Part shown: in pieces, positions 12,812 to 25,281 of the stretch
How the letters are laid out: the number at the start of each line of letters is the position of its first letter
Position numbering within the stretch: the stretch's first letter is position 1
Origin: Poecilobothrus nobilitatus
Taxonomy: Eukaryota; Arthropoda; Insecta; Diptera; Dolichopodidae
Direction of reading: 5' to 3'
Assembly: GCA_947095535.1 (NCBI GenBank)
Contig: CAMUPU010000001.1
Location: forward strand, 993,331-1,057,330
Length of the DNA: 64,000 nucleotides
Translations under genes and position numbers: made by a program
Notes under the pieces: generated by a model
Seen by the model: the letters and a program-made list of their open reading frames with translations, nothing else
Told to the model about the DNA's origin: nothing
Databases searched by the model: none

Positions 12812-14300
12812 TCAAGTTTTGAAAATGTTACATCTTTTCTTAGTAAATCTGCAGGCATCTCTGAAGTTCTTAAAAATTGTATGTTTATATTTCCATTTGA
12901 AATAGTATTTTTTATGATGGTGCCTGATGTCGATATGTTTATTTCGGTTGTTTATTATTTTATTTATCGCCATCAGCTGAGCACTCTTGTTAACATTGAA
13001 GACTGTTATTGGTTGCTTTATTTTGATACCTAGTTTCATTAGTAAAGCCTTCAAGAAAATAGTTGCTTTTGCTGCTTCAGTTAATACTAAGTACTTAGCT
13101 TCTGTACTTGATAGAGCTATGATTTTCTGCTTTCCGCTATCCCAAGAAATAGGTGAACCTGAAAGTTTGAAAATATATCCTGTGTAAGATTTTCGGTCGT
13201 CCACATTTGACCCCCAATCTGCGTCAGTGAATCCAATTAAATTTTGTTTATCATGATAATATTTTAAACCATAATGTAAAGTTCCTTTTAGATAGCGTAA
13301 TATCCTTTTTGCTGCTAGCCAATTATTTTTTCCATAATTATTATTAAACTGACTCAGAGCGTTAACTGCATGAGAAATGTCAGGTCTGGTAGTAATTGAT
13401 AGATATAGAAGTGATCCAATTAGTTCTTGATATGGGATTTTATCAGTTTCTAGTATTTCTTTAGAATTTGTTGGGCACATTTCTTTTGATAGTCGAGTAT
13501 TAGGATCGAATGGCGTTCTAATTGGATTGCATTCACTCATTTTAAATCTCTGAAGGATTTTATTTATATAATTTGTCTGCGACAACATGACATTTCCATT
13601 AATCCCTTGATGTATTACAATGCCGAAACAATATTTAGCCAAACCCAAATATTTTACCTAAAGGTCCCGTTCAATTAGGTCGTCAACATATATAACTATT
13701 AGGTCATCAACATATATAAGTATAAAAAGTATGCTATTTTCGGATATTTTTTTGTATAAACATAGCTCGTTGTTTAGTCTTTCAAAACCGTAACTTGTTA
13801 GTTTTTCATTTAATTTTTTATTCCATGCCATTCCACTCTGTTTAAGCCCATAAATGGCTTTATTTAATTTTAAAATTTTATTTTCATTTGATTGGCTGTT
13901 ATAAATCTCTTCAAAATGCGGTTAATACGTAAAAGTGATGAATTTTCTGCTGTATTAAGTGCTGTAACTTAGCTGCAACTGCAATTAAACTTCTTAGCGA
14001 TTTCAATTTTGCGACTGGAGCATATGTATTTGTGTAATTTAAACCTTCTATCTGGAAGTATCACTTTGCGACAAGTCTCGCTTTTCTAATAATTAATTTC
14101 CATCTTGATCTGTTTTCTCTGTAAATACCCATCTGCATCCAATTGTTTTCATGTTTTGATTTTTATTTATTACTGTCCATGTTTCATTTTTTTTGTGAGA
14201 ATTTAATTCTCGTTTTATTGGCTTTTTCCATTCAACTTTATCCTAACTGTTTTGTATGTCTTTTATGGTTTCCGGAATGCTTTCATATATTGTAAAAACA
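12812..14300 (-). pseudogene. copia reverse transcriptase and RNase H remnant
   Basis: The frame 13,648-12,812 carries the end of the RT domain (YQELIGSLLYL, TRPDISHAV) and a copia RNase H (FTDADWGS, DDRKSYTGY, SSTEAKY). Upstream pieces to ~14,300 are the RT palm in several frames. The RT active-site box YVDD occurs twice in a row at ~13,680-13,725 because of an in-phase 24-bp tandem repeat (13,677 and 13,701). It made cDNA from the element RNA in the ancestral particle. Confidence 0.85.
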
Positions 14301-14551
14301 TTATCATCAACTGTTTCATAACCTTTTTGTTCTATATCTGAATCTTGATTTTGAATATCATATTTAAAATTTTGTACTTTGTTGGTTTCTTCTGAAGATG
14401 TACTACTAATTTCATTTTTATCTGGCTTTCCTTTATTTGGCCTTTTGTAGCTATATATTTTATTTGGTCTTCCTCTTTTACCCGATTTTACAATTTTTGG
14501 TCTACCCTTTCCTCTAGAATTAGTTTCATTTCGGATTTTTCTTTTGAATTT

Positions 14552-15646
14552 TTATCTGAATTTAAATGTATCATCAATCTTAATTTCTTTATTGTTTTTC
14601 TCTTCATTTTCTATTCTAGTTTTAAATATTATTTCATTCAAATTGTAATTTAATTTTTCATTTATTTCGTTTAAGTCAGAATCACATTCATTTATTACAA
14701 TTATATCTCTACTTTTGATTACATTTTTTGACAATTTATTCCAAAGTCTATAAGTTTTTCATATTTCATCGTATCCTACTAGATAATGTGGAGTAGATTT
14801 TACGTCAAATTTTCCTTTACCTGGGTTTTTATTTAGAACGTATGCTAAAGAGCGAAATGACTTGAAATAACTAACGTTTGGATTCCTTTTATTCCATAGT
14901 TTTTATGGTTTACCTATTAAGTTTTTGGATGAACAGCGATTACGGATGTAATTAGCATTTGATACCCCTTCTGCCCATAGATATTTTGGAAGATTTGATT
15001 GTATTAATAGGCAACGTGCCATTTCCAACAAGGTGCGGTTCTTTCTTTCGGAAATTCCGTTCTGTTAAGGGAAATAAATGTCAGTTGTTTCATATTTAAT
15101 TCCTTATTCTTTTACAAATGTTGAGAACTCTAAATTTAGATACACAGTTCCGTTGTTTGTTCTTAACGTTTTAATTTTTCTTTCATTATATCTTTCTACC
15201 TTTTCTTTATATTCTTTGAAATACTTTAAAGTTTCTGACTTATGTTTCATAAAGAACTCTAAAGTTGAGAACTCTAAATTTAGATACACAGTTCCGTTGT
15301 TTGTTCTTAACGTTTTGATTTTTCTTTCATTATATCTTTCTACCTTTTCTTTATATTCTTTGAAATACTTTAAAGCTTCTGACTTATGTTTCATAAAGTA
15401 AATCTCACTCCACCTTGTTGCTTCATCAATAAAACTTATGAAATATTTGGCTCCTCCTAATGATGTAATATTTATGGGACCACACACATCACTACATATT
15501 AATTCTAATGGTTTTCTTTTTAGTATTAATTTATCAATTGTTTTAAATGGTACTCGAGTTTGTTTTGCTTGTACGCAAATTTCACATTTTGGTTGTTCAT
15601 AATATTTATTTAAAATATTTTTCTTTACACCAACAATTTTTTTCAT
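14552..15646 (-). pseudogene. copia integrase and linker remnant
   Basis: The frame 15,646-15,104 starts in the zinc-binding region (CEICVQAKQTRVPF) and contains the core with ICSDVCGPI (first Asp). The second acidic position reads LRTNNGT where family members have Asp, so the active site is lost. A 144-bp tandem duplication doubles this part of the core. Downstream, 14,734-14,552 is a low-complexity linker towards RT. Stops elsewhere break the frame. Confidence 0.8.
15121..15408 (-). repeat. 144-bp tandem duplication inside copia integrase
   Basis: The segment at 15,121 recurs at 15,265 with near identity. As 144 is divisible by 3, the protein frame is kept and 48 residues are repeated, including the mutated catalytic block. 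Confidence 0.9.
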
Positions 15647-15875
15647 ATTGGATCATTTTTGTTAATGTGTTGTAATTTAAATGGCCATATCTATAATGCC
15701 ATAGTTTTAATTTATTTTCATGTTGAGTTAAATTAATTTCCATCATTTTTTATGGCGTTAAATATTACTTTATGATTTTGGTTCAATACATATGCTCTAT
15801 CATTTTGAAATTTTACTAAATACCAACAACTTGTTATTTTACTGATATACAGTAAGTTCTATCGTAAACTTGGCA

Positions 15876-16860
15876 CTATAGAACATTTTGTAGATTTATG
15901 ATATGATTTTCATTTACTTTCAATCTTATTTTACCTTTCCCGATAATATCGCTAACTGCATTACTTGCTAGATTTGTTTTAGATTTTTTGTTGTAAACTA
16001 ATTTATAAAACAGTTGCTTGTCTTTACAAATATGGTATGTTGCGCCACTCTCTAATATACATTTATTATTTTGGATATATTTAACTCCTTCTTCGAAATT
16101 CATTAATGATTCATGTACAAACGATGAACTGTCTTGTTTTTTCTGTTTAGATTTGCATTCAAAAGATTTATACAACCCAAACGCCAGGGCGTTTGCAATT
16201 GTGACATACAATCCTTTTCTTGTAAGATGAAGAATTATATTTACTTTTATTAGGAAAATTATTTTTATTTGAATCGGATCGGTAATTTGTATACAGAACT
16301 TCAGTTTTTGTTTCACTTGAAATTATACCTGATGATCTCGCATTATGTTCTTCTATAATATTGATTTTTAATATATCAGGTTTTGGTAAGGTGTCACGGG
16401 ATTCGATAGCAATTCTGAATCCTTCAAACTGTTCAGGAAGGCTGTATAATAATAACACTTATACTAAGTCGTCATCCATGACTACATCGATTGAATTTAA
16501 TTTGTCCACAATGTCAAAATATTTTGATAAATGATCAATAACAAAAAGGTTACCTGAAAGTTTTGTCATTATTAGTTGTTTCAGAAGAATTGCCTTCCTG
16601 GCAGGGCCTTTGGATTCACACGAATTTTTTTATTTTATCCATACTGCATTTGAGGTAGTACAGTCTTTAATATCCTTTAAAAATGAAGAGTGTATATTCA
16701 ATATTAAATCTGCTGTTGCCTTTCTATCTAATTTTTCCCACGCTGCAATTTTATCTGCCTCGGTTGGTTTTGGTATTGTTCCGCACACATAATCCCAAAA
16801 GGTCGTTTTTGCTCATCAGCGATTGTATTTACACTTTCCACGTGTCATAGTTCTCTGAGG
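15876..16860 (-). pseudogene. copia gag and protease remnant
   Basis: The frame 16,458-16,168 reads a gag segment (SLPEQFEGFRIAIES) ending in the start of a CCHC knuckle (CHNCKRPG). The frame 16,316-15,876 includes the protease box as LESGATYHIC; copia proteases have DSG, so the catalytic Asp is replaced by Glu. 16,460-16,860 holds earlier gag in several frames. Confidence 0.75.
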
Positions 16861-17045
16861 TTAGAAGTTCTAACTTTATGGAGTTATAACTGCATATCAT
16901 TTTTACAATAAAATATTTTTGAGCAGCAGTTTAACTAAACAATATAATTATAATTGTCTCCAAATTTTTATTTTTTAATCTTTGATTATTAAAATATTTT
17001 AAGATTTTTTTTTTTTCTAAAATATTTTATTTCCTTCTCGTGTGA

Positions 17046-17061
17046 CTGAGCCCATTACCCA
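17046..17061 (-). other. copia primer-binding site, tRNA-iMet half-molecule type
   Basis: On the minus strand the 16 bases directly after the 5' LTR read TGGGTAATGGGCTCAG. They are close to the complement of the anticodon stem-loop of initiator tRNA-Met, the primer used by Drosophila copia, rather than of a tRNA 3' end. The match is from general knowledge of the tRNA and is not perfect. Confidence 0.65.
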
Positions 17062-17233
17062 TGTGAACTCTTTAATAGTTTATTGAGAAGTGAAGTATAA
17101 AATAATACAGTATTATGTAAATGTAATTTGTAAAAAAGATAACAATATTTATATACAAGAGATGACTATATATACATAAATATTAATAAGTAATGATTAT
17201 TAATAATTGATTGGTGACGTTGCCAGATTAACA
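17062..17233 (-). repeat. copia 5' LTR
   Basis: 172-bp partner of 12,578-12,749. It is directly followed by the AAAGG target copy and, on the inner side, by the primer-binding site. Confidence 0.92.
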
Positions 17234-17421
17234 AAAGGCTTAATACCTCTAATTTTGTAACTAACTCTAACGCACTACCTAATTAAAAATTTCGGAAATA
17301 CATACATATGTACATATTCTGGAAAAAAAGAATACCCTTGTTTTATAACCAACTGTAGAATACTTACTAATAATTTTTTAACATATTATATACTCAACAC
17401 TAAAATAGTTAAAGTAGTATT

Positions 17422-18755
17422 ATGATTAGGAGGGATTTTATAGTTCATTACAAAATCATTGCAATACACCTTTTACAGAACATTTATATACATAATATGT
17501 ATTATATATGCAAGGCAATCCTAGTATGGTGGAAGGCAATCGATAAAGAGGTTAACCACAAGGCAATCGCTAGGGTCCAAATAACTGCTACACTATGTAT
17601 TAGTGGCTCTTTAATAACAACCCCTTCTGCGGTATTAGACATCATCCTTAATCTGATGCCTGTAAAATATTATAGTAAATTTGCAGCCGCAAACACATCT
17701 GTGAGATTAAAAGCTACATCCCAGTGGATCAATTCACGAGAAAGTCAGTCGGATATCACAAACCAATTCAAATCCACTCCCGCCTTGGTGGACTACACGT
17801 CCCTTACTTACTTCTTCGGGAAATCTCATGTGACGAGAATCCCAAGCCGTGAGAGTTGAAACTCGAACATAGTGATGACCTTCGAAGGAGTGCTGTTATA
17901 CACAGATGGTTCAAAAATGAACAGCAGTATAGGATGCGGGGTCTTCTCAGATAATCTGAATATCAGTCATAATTTTCGATTACCAGACCATTGTAGTGTC
18001 TTCCAAGCGGAAATTATGGCAATTCAAGAAGCTTTGATTCTACTGAATAGAAGCGTTTTGACTGTGAAGCAAGTACGTATTCTGTCAGACAGTCAGGCTG
18101 CGTTAAAATCTCTGGACATGCACAACCCCGAAAACTGTAATAAACTGCCGGGAACTTCTTAACGAGATTGCCAGGCAGTTTAGCATTCAGTTTTGCTGGG
18201 TACGAGGTCATCGTGGTATTCCGGGAAATGAAAAAGCTGATGAACTCGCAAGAATTGGTACAACCTTATAAGTTCTGCCGGATAGAGCAGGACCAGGGGT
18301 ACCTCTACCCACAAGCAAAACGTTATTTCGAAAGGAAATAACGGATATGGTGAATTACAAATGGCCAAACTTGACCTCGTGCAATACCACAAGATTGATA
18401 TGGCCCAAAACCGATTTAAGACGATCCAATGATCTGCTTTCTCTCAAAAGGGCAGACATTGGAATGACAATGGGTATAATCACCGGTCACTGTTTAATAG
18501 GGAAGCATGCCACAAGACTTGGCGTATCCGCAAACGACTATTGTATAGCCTTCAAGGATGCAGAAGAGGACAAAACTACTGTCCATCTCCTTTGCACATG
18601 CCCGACCTTGTCGGCAAGAAGGAATACCCATTTGGGACAATATTTCTTCGATAGTTTTAGCGATTTGGCAAGTAAAAATATGAAGAGTATTCTTCGCTTT
18701 GCAAAAAGCTCAAATTGCTTGTGCCTTTTTGGCAGCCACCTTTACCTAACCTAAC
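17422..18755 (+). pseudogene. LINE 3' fragment with RNase H domain
   Basis: 17,422-17,859 matches the region between RT and RNase H of R1/Loa/I-group LINEs. 17,872-18,162 is an RNase H core (YTDGSKMNSSIG, FQAEIMAIQEAL, LSDSQAALKS). In another frame CWVRGHRGIPGNEKADELA follows near 18,193, giving the final catalytic block. 18,347-18,754 is the C-terminal Cys/His region (ITGHCLIGKHATRLG, HLLCTCPTLSARR). Several frame changes make it non-functional; the 5' two thirds are missing. It ends at a short CCTAA repeat (18,744-18,758), possibly the 3' tail. Confidence 0.8.
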
Positions 18756-19372
18756 CTATATATGAGAGATTCTGAATTAAAAGGGATTTTTTAGTTGTTT
18801 ATAGAAGCTAGAGGTCCGCCCGACGCGACGATTGATGGCTTTCGTCTGTTTTTTACTCAACCACAAATAGAAATACATAATAATACAAAATTACCTGTTC
18901 AAAATACTCAATACACGTTTTTTTGGTTGCGGAATTTATTTTTATTTTTTTTTCCTAAGGGACTACTGACTAAACCCATCTCCCCCTTTAGCTAATATAA
19001 TGGGATGAAACCCTTACTTGCGAACGCAGTATATTGGCTAGCGAGTAGGGATAGGGAACATTGAATTGGGAGTGGGACTGTAAGGAAACAACGAATTCGC
19101 CTATTATTATTACTATTTTGCTAACAGTGACTAAAGCCGTCTCAACAGTTACAACATGTAGTAGTAGTATATAGTACTACATGTACTATATACAGGTAAT
19201 TATTGAAGGCAACCCCCACTGTCACTGTAGCGGTTACTATTATTAGTATTAGTATTCTTATTAATATTCTTTTTATTTTACTACAGAGTCAGCGCCATCA
19301 GCGGATTACAACATGCAGCAGTATATAACACCTTACTTGCATGATATAACCAAAGATGGCTCCACTGTAGCA

Positions 19373-19425
19373 GCTATTATTATTATTACTACAATAATAA
19401 TTATTATTATTATTATTCACCTCGG
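19373..19425 (+). repeat. ATT/ATA microsatellite
   Basis: (ATT)n with interruptions; longer in the second copy (24,098-24,165). Produces Ile/Asn-run frames without meaning. Confidence 0.85.
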
Positions 19426-19429
19426 TGGG

Positions 19430-19670
19430 CGGGGCTGTAGAAATACCCACAGTAAGGAATGCTTGTGTTACGAGTCCACTAAAAGCCATTCAGTTACTGC
19501 CGTGTGAGTGCATCGAAGCCATCAGTCTGATCTCACAAACGGCCTCTCCAGCCGTACGTGGCAGTGCGGGGCGGTCATGTTTCTTCCTGCATGGACAATG
19601 CAGCGACCTTGGCAAAGAATTCAGCTGGAAGGTTGAGATGAACGTCTGCTTGCGAGATTCGGGATTGTAT
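19430..19670 (+). other. GC-rich LINE-like segment
   Basis: Stands out as GC-rich in AT-rich surroundings. Its start (GGTGGGCGGGGCTGTAGAAATACCC...TACGAGTCCACTAAAAGCC) resembles 42,552-42,620, just upstream of the Jockey gag remnant. It is therefore probably a fragment of a related LINE untranslated region. Repeated at 24,175-24,415. Confidence 0.5.
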
Positions 19671-20507
19671 TGTGTTTGTAACCACCAAAAGGAAGCGAGT
19701 TAGGTATAGACATATATATATATATTCTGAATCAGGATCGCCTCCTGAGTCGATTTAGCTATGTCCGTCCGTCCGTCCGTCCGTACGCACGATAACTCAA
19801 AAAAATGATGCTATTATACTGTAGGTTGTATGAAATTTATACTGTAGGTTAACAATGACTAAGGTAAGGCGGGGATTGTACATGGTCGAAATCGGACCAT
19901 GCGTCCGAGTACCTCCCATACAACTCCCAAAACCGAACAAGCATATATTCGAAATTAATAAAGATAGGAACTTCAAATTTGATACGAGGGTGCTGTTTCC
20001 TAAATTCCTGAATTGCCCAAAATTTGAGATGAATTGGAGTGATCGTTCGGGTAACTCCCATACAACTCCCAAAACCGAACAAGCATATCTTCGAAATTAA
20101 TAAAGATAGAAACTGCAAATTTGATACCAGAGTGTTGTTTCCTGAACCCCTAATTTGCCTAAAATTGCAGATGAATTGGAATGGTTGTTAGGGTATCTCC
20201 CACACAACTCCAACACAACTCCCAAGACCGAAGAAGCATATCTTCGAAATTTATAAATATAAAAACTTGAATTTTGATATAAGATTATTCTACCCTGTTC
20301 TGATGATGTCTCTAAAATTTGAGACGAATTGGGGTGGTGGTCCGGACCTTACAAGCATATTTTCGAATTTAATAAAGATAGAAACCTGAACTTTTGTATT
20401 TTTTGTAAATTTTGTTGTAAAAGCATTTATTTTCTTTAGCTTATATTAAATACCTAACTAAAATAACTTATGGATTTTTTATTTAATTTGAAAGGTGTAG
20501 GGTATAA
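19671..20507 (+). repeat. D-family element, headless copy 2
   Basis: Same body as 10,740-11,698 (GTCC box at ~19,767, ~140-bp internal repeats, right terminus GTGTAGGGTATA at 20,495-20,506). The left hairpin end is replaced by other sequence. Confidence 0.85.
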
Positions 20508-21204
20508 ATAAGTTGGTTGCATCGACTTACTGTTACATTTACTTGTTTTGTTTGCATATTTACATATTTTAATTTACATATTACATCGATGTAATGTAAG
20601 TATATTAGAATTATATGATGTTATAATACGATTCTGTAATACGATTGTATAATATTATGTTATAATACGATTGCAATTAGCATTATAAGCAAATTCATTC
20701 CGTACACATTATTTTATTCTTTTACTTTAAAATGTCTGTAATTAGTTCTGTAATGTCGCAAACAAACTAATAAACTTTTTTCTTTTTTCAATATTCGTCG
20801 TGAATTTTTTTTTGTGTTGTTTATGTTTTACTTGAGTTTAAATGTAAAGAAAAAAGTGAATTTGTATAAAAGTATGTATATATGTATGTGTGATTTTTTT
20901 TTTAATCTTTCGAATTTTTATTATTTACAGATTAAATATTATGCTTATTGCTCAATACTTCATTACATATATACATATATGTTTCATATACATATATACA
21001 TGTATACCTATTTAAATTGAAATTATGCGTTTCATTTAAAACTACAATTATTAAATAAAATAATGTAAAACTTTTTTAAATCATAGGCACCTACATAAAA
21101 ATATTAAATTTTATAACAGAATTTTTTTAAAACAAGAAAAATCGACCGATTTTAAATAACAGCATTTGTGTGCCAATTTCTTTCTATGCATATTTTAAAC
21201 AAAT

Positions 21205-21396
21205 TTTATAATTCACACAAAAAAAAAATAAATATTCACACATCAAATTGGAAAACCCGTTATATTGCAATTTAACTACTTCTGCGGATTTAAAAATTCA
21301 GTTTTCATCAGGACTTAAACAGAAACAAACCTCGGAAGGAAAAGTGACTGAAAATTTATAATTCACACAAAAAAAAATAAATATTCACACATCAAT
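21205..21396 (+). repeat. 105-bp segment between 43-bp direct repeats
   Basis: A ~43-bp sequence (TTATAATTCACAC...CACACATCAA) at ~21,205-21,248 recurs at ~21,354-21,396 and brackets ~105 bp that also occur at 28,551-28,660. In copy 2 of the large duplication (26,030-26,100) the bracketed part is nearly gone, as expected for loss by recombination between the repeats. At 28,560-28,690 the segment has an open plus-strand frame of ~40 residues that I do not recognise. Confidence 0.6.
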
Positions 21397-22128
21397 ACAT
21401 ATTTTTATAAAAATTACAAATTCACTTTTTTTCTTTATACCTACACAATTTTTTCTTTAACTTTCAACTCAAGTAAATAACACAAAATAAAATTGAGTAT
21501 TGACGGATGATGAATACTGAAAGAAAACAGCAAAAACGAATGTCCAATAGTTTGTACATTACAGAATTAATTACAGACATTTTTTAAGACAAGAATAAAA
21601 TTATGTATACGATTACGGAATGAGAATTCGCCTATTAATTTTTCAAATGAGAAATCGCCTAAAAAAAAAGAATATTATATTAACAAATGCTAAATTGTTA
21701 ATATTGCTATCGTATTTTAACATTACAGAATTAGTTTACAGAAATTAGTTTAAAATAAACGCTTATATGTATTGTTATACGGAAATATAGTGTCTTATCT
21801 ACGTACCTACATACTAAATTACGGAATCAAACAAATTTGATTAAAAGAGCTATAACTTGAAAATCATTGGTCCGATTTATATAGTTAATTTCTTATTAGA
21901 TTAATAAAAAAATTTAATATACATATATGTACCTACGCACATTATTTAAAAACTAATTAAAACTAAACTAAAATTAAAATGAAACCTGAAGGCATTAAAC
22001 GCATAACTATAAACTTAAATTTTGAAAATATTGCCTCCAGCTTTTATATTAATTTCACAGCCTTTATGGCACATATATAAATGCTATATTGAGATAAATT
22101 GCTTTAAAGAAACTTCCATCCTAAATTT

Positions 22129-22600
22129 TTATACCAGTATGAACTATGTTCAAGGGTATAATAAATTTGCCATTGCGTTTGTGACACCTTAAAGGAGTCG
22201 AGCTAGATATAGTGTCAAGGGTATGGATTGGCTCAGAATCGAATTCTGAGTCGACTAAGCCATGTACATCTGTCCGTCCGCAAGATAACTCAAAAAATAA
22301 AGGAGCTAGGAGGCTCACATTTTTTTACGGCTGACATTTTTTTACGTCGGCCGCCGGGTTCGAGTAGCTGCTATACAACTTCTTTCTTTAAATGGAAATA
22401 ACTCAGTATCTAAAATTTTGCAAATTATGATCAAGTTTTATGGCAACAACTTTTGTAAAATTTGATTATAATGTTACGACAGGTTGGGACAGCTAAATGA
22501 AAATAACTTATTGTCAACTAAAGCTGGGAACCTGAAATTTAGTCAATAGGTGTCGTGTTACATGCCAACAACTTTTGTAAAATTTGGTTGGTCTAGAGCA
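22129..22600 (+). repeat. E-family non-coding element, copy 1
   Basis: Starts with a short hairpin (TATACC at 22,130, GGTATA at 22,155), followed ~110 bp on by a GTCCGTCC box and ACTCAAAAAATAAAGG. No coding content. Copy 2 is at 26,779; an inverted diverged copy is at 33,040-33,556. Confidence 0.65.
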
Positions 22601-22644
22601 GCCGGTTCAGGTTGGTCCAGTTGGCTGGAGCAGCCGTGCAAAAT

Positions 22645-23415
22645 CTATCGGCAAAATTGTCTCAATATCTCCAAGAGATTCTAAGCAGTATCACTTAAGA
22701 TTGCTTTTGCTGTCCATTAAAGGTGGTGAGGCAATTTCATTTGAGTCCCTTAAAATGCATGAGAATAGATCTTTCGTAATATTTAAAGAAATCGCGCAAG
22801 TCTTACTAATGACACTTTGAAATTGGAAAATTGTTTACAAGAAGCTTCACAATATATGCTTCCTAAGCTATTGCGTTTATTGCTTGTAACTACATTATAT
22901 TTTTGAAACGCTTATGATTCCCTAAATCTTTTCAAGAAATATAAATCTTCTTTAATTGAAGATTACATACATCAAGGCCAAGATGAAAACGCGGCTTTAA
23001 ATCATTGTTTTATTTTCCGATTTTTTAAGTTTGTTATCGCTTCAGATGGATTATGCGGAAACAATTCCGACAACAAGTTCTTATTCCGAAAATTTTCCAC
23101 CAAATAATCTTTGGGATAATTTAAATAACGAGTAACTTGCAGCAGCGACACAAAAACAATTTCTTTCTTAAATCAAATTTCCCAAAATTGTTTTTGTTTT
23201 CAAAATTTCTCAAAATTTTTTTATTGTTCTTGGGGTAGATTTTCGTCAAGTGCTACCTGTAATTAGAAACGGTAATAGAGTTTCCATTACTAATTCTATA
23301 ACTTAAAAAATCCGTCTTTAGAATCATTTAAAAGCTTTACATCTCAAGACGAACATGAGGGCTTCAACAGGTCATAAATTTTGCAAGTGTATTCTCGGGG
23401 TAGAAAACTAAATTA
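22645..23415 (+). pseudogene. Helitron helicase fragment, copy 1
   Basis: The plus strand encodes pieces of the Pif1-like helicase of Helitrons: PRDSKQYHLRLLLLSIKGG near 22,665-22,725, then NLFKKYKSSLIEDYIHQ near 22,930 in another frame. Near 23,226-23,400 are GVDFRQVLPVIRNGNRVSI and LKALHLKTNMRA, matching the motif block around helicase motif III. The Rep nuclease and Walker A regions are not in view, and stops and frameshifts are frequent. A Helitron helicase would unwind the donor strand during rolling-circle transposition; this relic cannot. Confidence 0.8.
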
Positions 23416-24415
23416 ATGGCTCTCCACATGTTTTTAAAATAACCAAGAATAGTATTCTAATTCTTTCAAAATATAAAGTGATATTGTAACGAATATATTC
23501 GGTACTAACTTTTCCTCTAATGATGTATCAATTATTTCTCAAAATGCTATTTACCCAACCACAAATAGAAATACATAATAATACAAAATTACCTGTTCAA
23601 AATACTCAATACACGTTTTTTTGGTTGCGGAATTTATTTTTATTTTTTTTTCCTAAGGGACTACTGACTAAACCCACCTCCCCCTTTTAGCTAATATAAT
23701 GGGATGAAACCCTTACTTGCGAACGCAGTATATTGGCTAGGGAGTAGGGATAGGAAAGGATAGGAAATGGATACGGAAACATTGAATTGGAAGTGGAACT
23801 GTAAGGAAACAATGAATTCGCCTATTATTATTACTATTTTGCTAACAGTCACTAAAGCCGTCTCAACAGTTACAACATGTAGTAGTAGTATATAGTACTA
23901 CATGTGCTATATACAGGTAATTATTGAAGGCAACCCCCACTGTCACTGTAGTGGTTACTATTATTAGTATTAGTATTCTTATTAATATTCTTTTTATTTT
24001 ACTACAGAGTCAGCGCCATCAGCGGATTACAACATGCAGCAGTATATAACACCTTACTTGCATGATATAACCAAAGATGGCTCCACTGTAGCAGCTATTA
24101 TTATTATTACTATTATTATTATTATTACTATTACTACAATAATAATTATTATTATTATTATTCACCCCGGTGGGCGGGGCTGTAGAAATACCCACAGTAA
24201 GGAATGCTTGTGTTACGAGTCCACTAAAAGCCATTCAGTTACTGCCGTGTGAGTGCACCGAAGCCATCAGTCTGATCTCACAAACGGCCTCTCCAGCCGT
24301 ACGTGGCAGTGCGGGGCGGTCATGTTTCTTCCTGCATGGGCGATGCAGCGACCTTGGCAAAGAATTCAGCTGGACGGTTGAGATGAACGTCTGCTTGCAA
24401 GATTCGGGATTGTAT

Positions 24416-25281
24416 TGTGTTTGTAACCACCAAAAGGAAGCGAGTTAGGTATAGACATATATATATATATTCTGAATCAGGATCGCCTCCTGAGTCGATT
24501 TAGCTATGTCCGTCCGTCCGTCCGTCCGTACGCACGATAACTCGAAAAATAATGATGCTATTATACTGTAGTTGTATGAAATTTATACTGTAGGTTAACA
24601 ATGACTAAGGTAAGGCGGGGATTGTACATGGTCGAAATCGGACCATGCGTCCGAGTACCTCCCATACAACTCCCAAAACCGAACAAGCATATATTCGAAA
24701 TTAATAAAGATAGGAACTTCAAATTTGATACGAGGGTGCTGTTTCCTAAATCCCTGAATTGCCCAAAATTTGAGATGAATTGGAGTGATCGTTCGGGTAA
24801 CTCCCATACAACTCCCAAAACCGAACAAGCATATCTTCGAAATTAATAAAGATAGAAACTGCAAATTTGATACCAGAGTGTTGTTTCCTGAACCCCCAAT
24901 TTGCCTAAAATTGCAGATGAATTGGAATGGTTGTTCGGGTATCTCCCACATAACTCCAACACAACTCCCAAGACCGAACAAGCATATCTTCAAAATTAAT
25001 AAATATAAAAACTTGAAATTTGATATAAGATTATTCTACCCTGTTCTGATGATGTCTCTAAAATTTGAGATGAATTGGGGTGGTGGTCCGGGTGCCTTCA
25101 GACACTTCCCAAGACCTTACAAGCATATCTTCGAATTTAATAAAGATAGAAACCTGAACTTTTGTATTTTTTGTAAATTTTGTTGTAAAAGCATTTATTT
25201 TCTTTAGCTTATATTAAATACCTAACTAAAATAACTTATGGATTTTTTATTTAATTTGAATTTTTTAGGTGTAGGGTATAA
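24416..25281 (+). repeat. D-family element, headless copy 3
   Basis: Counterpart of 19,671-20,507 in the second duplication. It keeps ~60 bp near 25,080-25,140 lost from copy 2. Right terminus GTGTAGGGTATA at 25,269-25,280. Confidence 0.85.

Larger units (their letters stand above)
12578..17233 (-). mobile_element. copia-type LTR retrotransposon, full length but dead
   Basis: Two 172-bp LTRs (12,578-12,749; 17,062-17,233) beginning TG and ending CA flank a 4.3 kb interior. A 5-bp target duplication AAAGG stands at 12,573-12,577 and 17,234-17,238. The LTRs differ at about five positions (~97% identical), so insertion is not very old. Reading the minus strand, gag, protease, integrase, RT and RNase H appear in the copia order (integrase before RT), all interrupted by stops and frameshifts. 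A purine-rich tract (GAGGAGGG on the minus strand) abuts the 3' LTR near 12,755. Confidence 0.93.
18856..23467 (+). repeat. 4.6 kb direct duplication, copy 1
   Basis: Begins at CCACAAATAGAAATAC and ends at ATTCTAATTCTTTC. Copy 2 (23,555-28,118) repeats the same order of parts: a LINE-like 5' piece with ATT microsatellite, a headless D-family element, AT-rich DNA, an E-family element and a Helitron fragment. The copies are very similar but differ by indels. For example, ~290 bp at 21,260-21,550 are missing from copy 2, and ~130 bp at ~26,490-26,620 are missing from copy 1. The spacer is 87 bp. Confidence 0.92.

Noticed and set aside
19298..25207. Repeated 65-140 aa frames on both strands
   Set aside because: Shadows of ATT microsatellites and of the ~140-bp units in D-family elements, duplicated with the 4.6 kb block.
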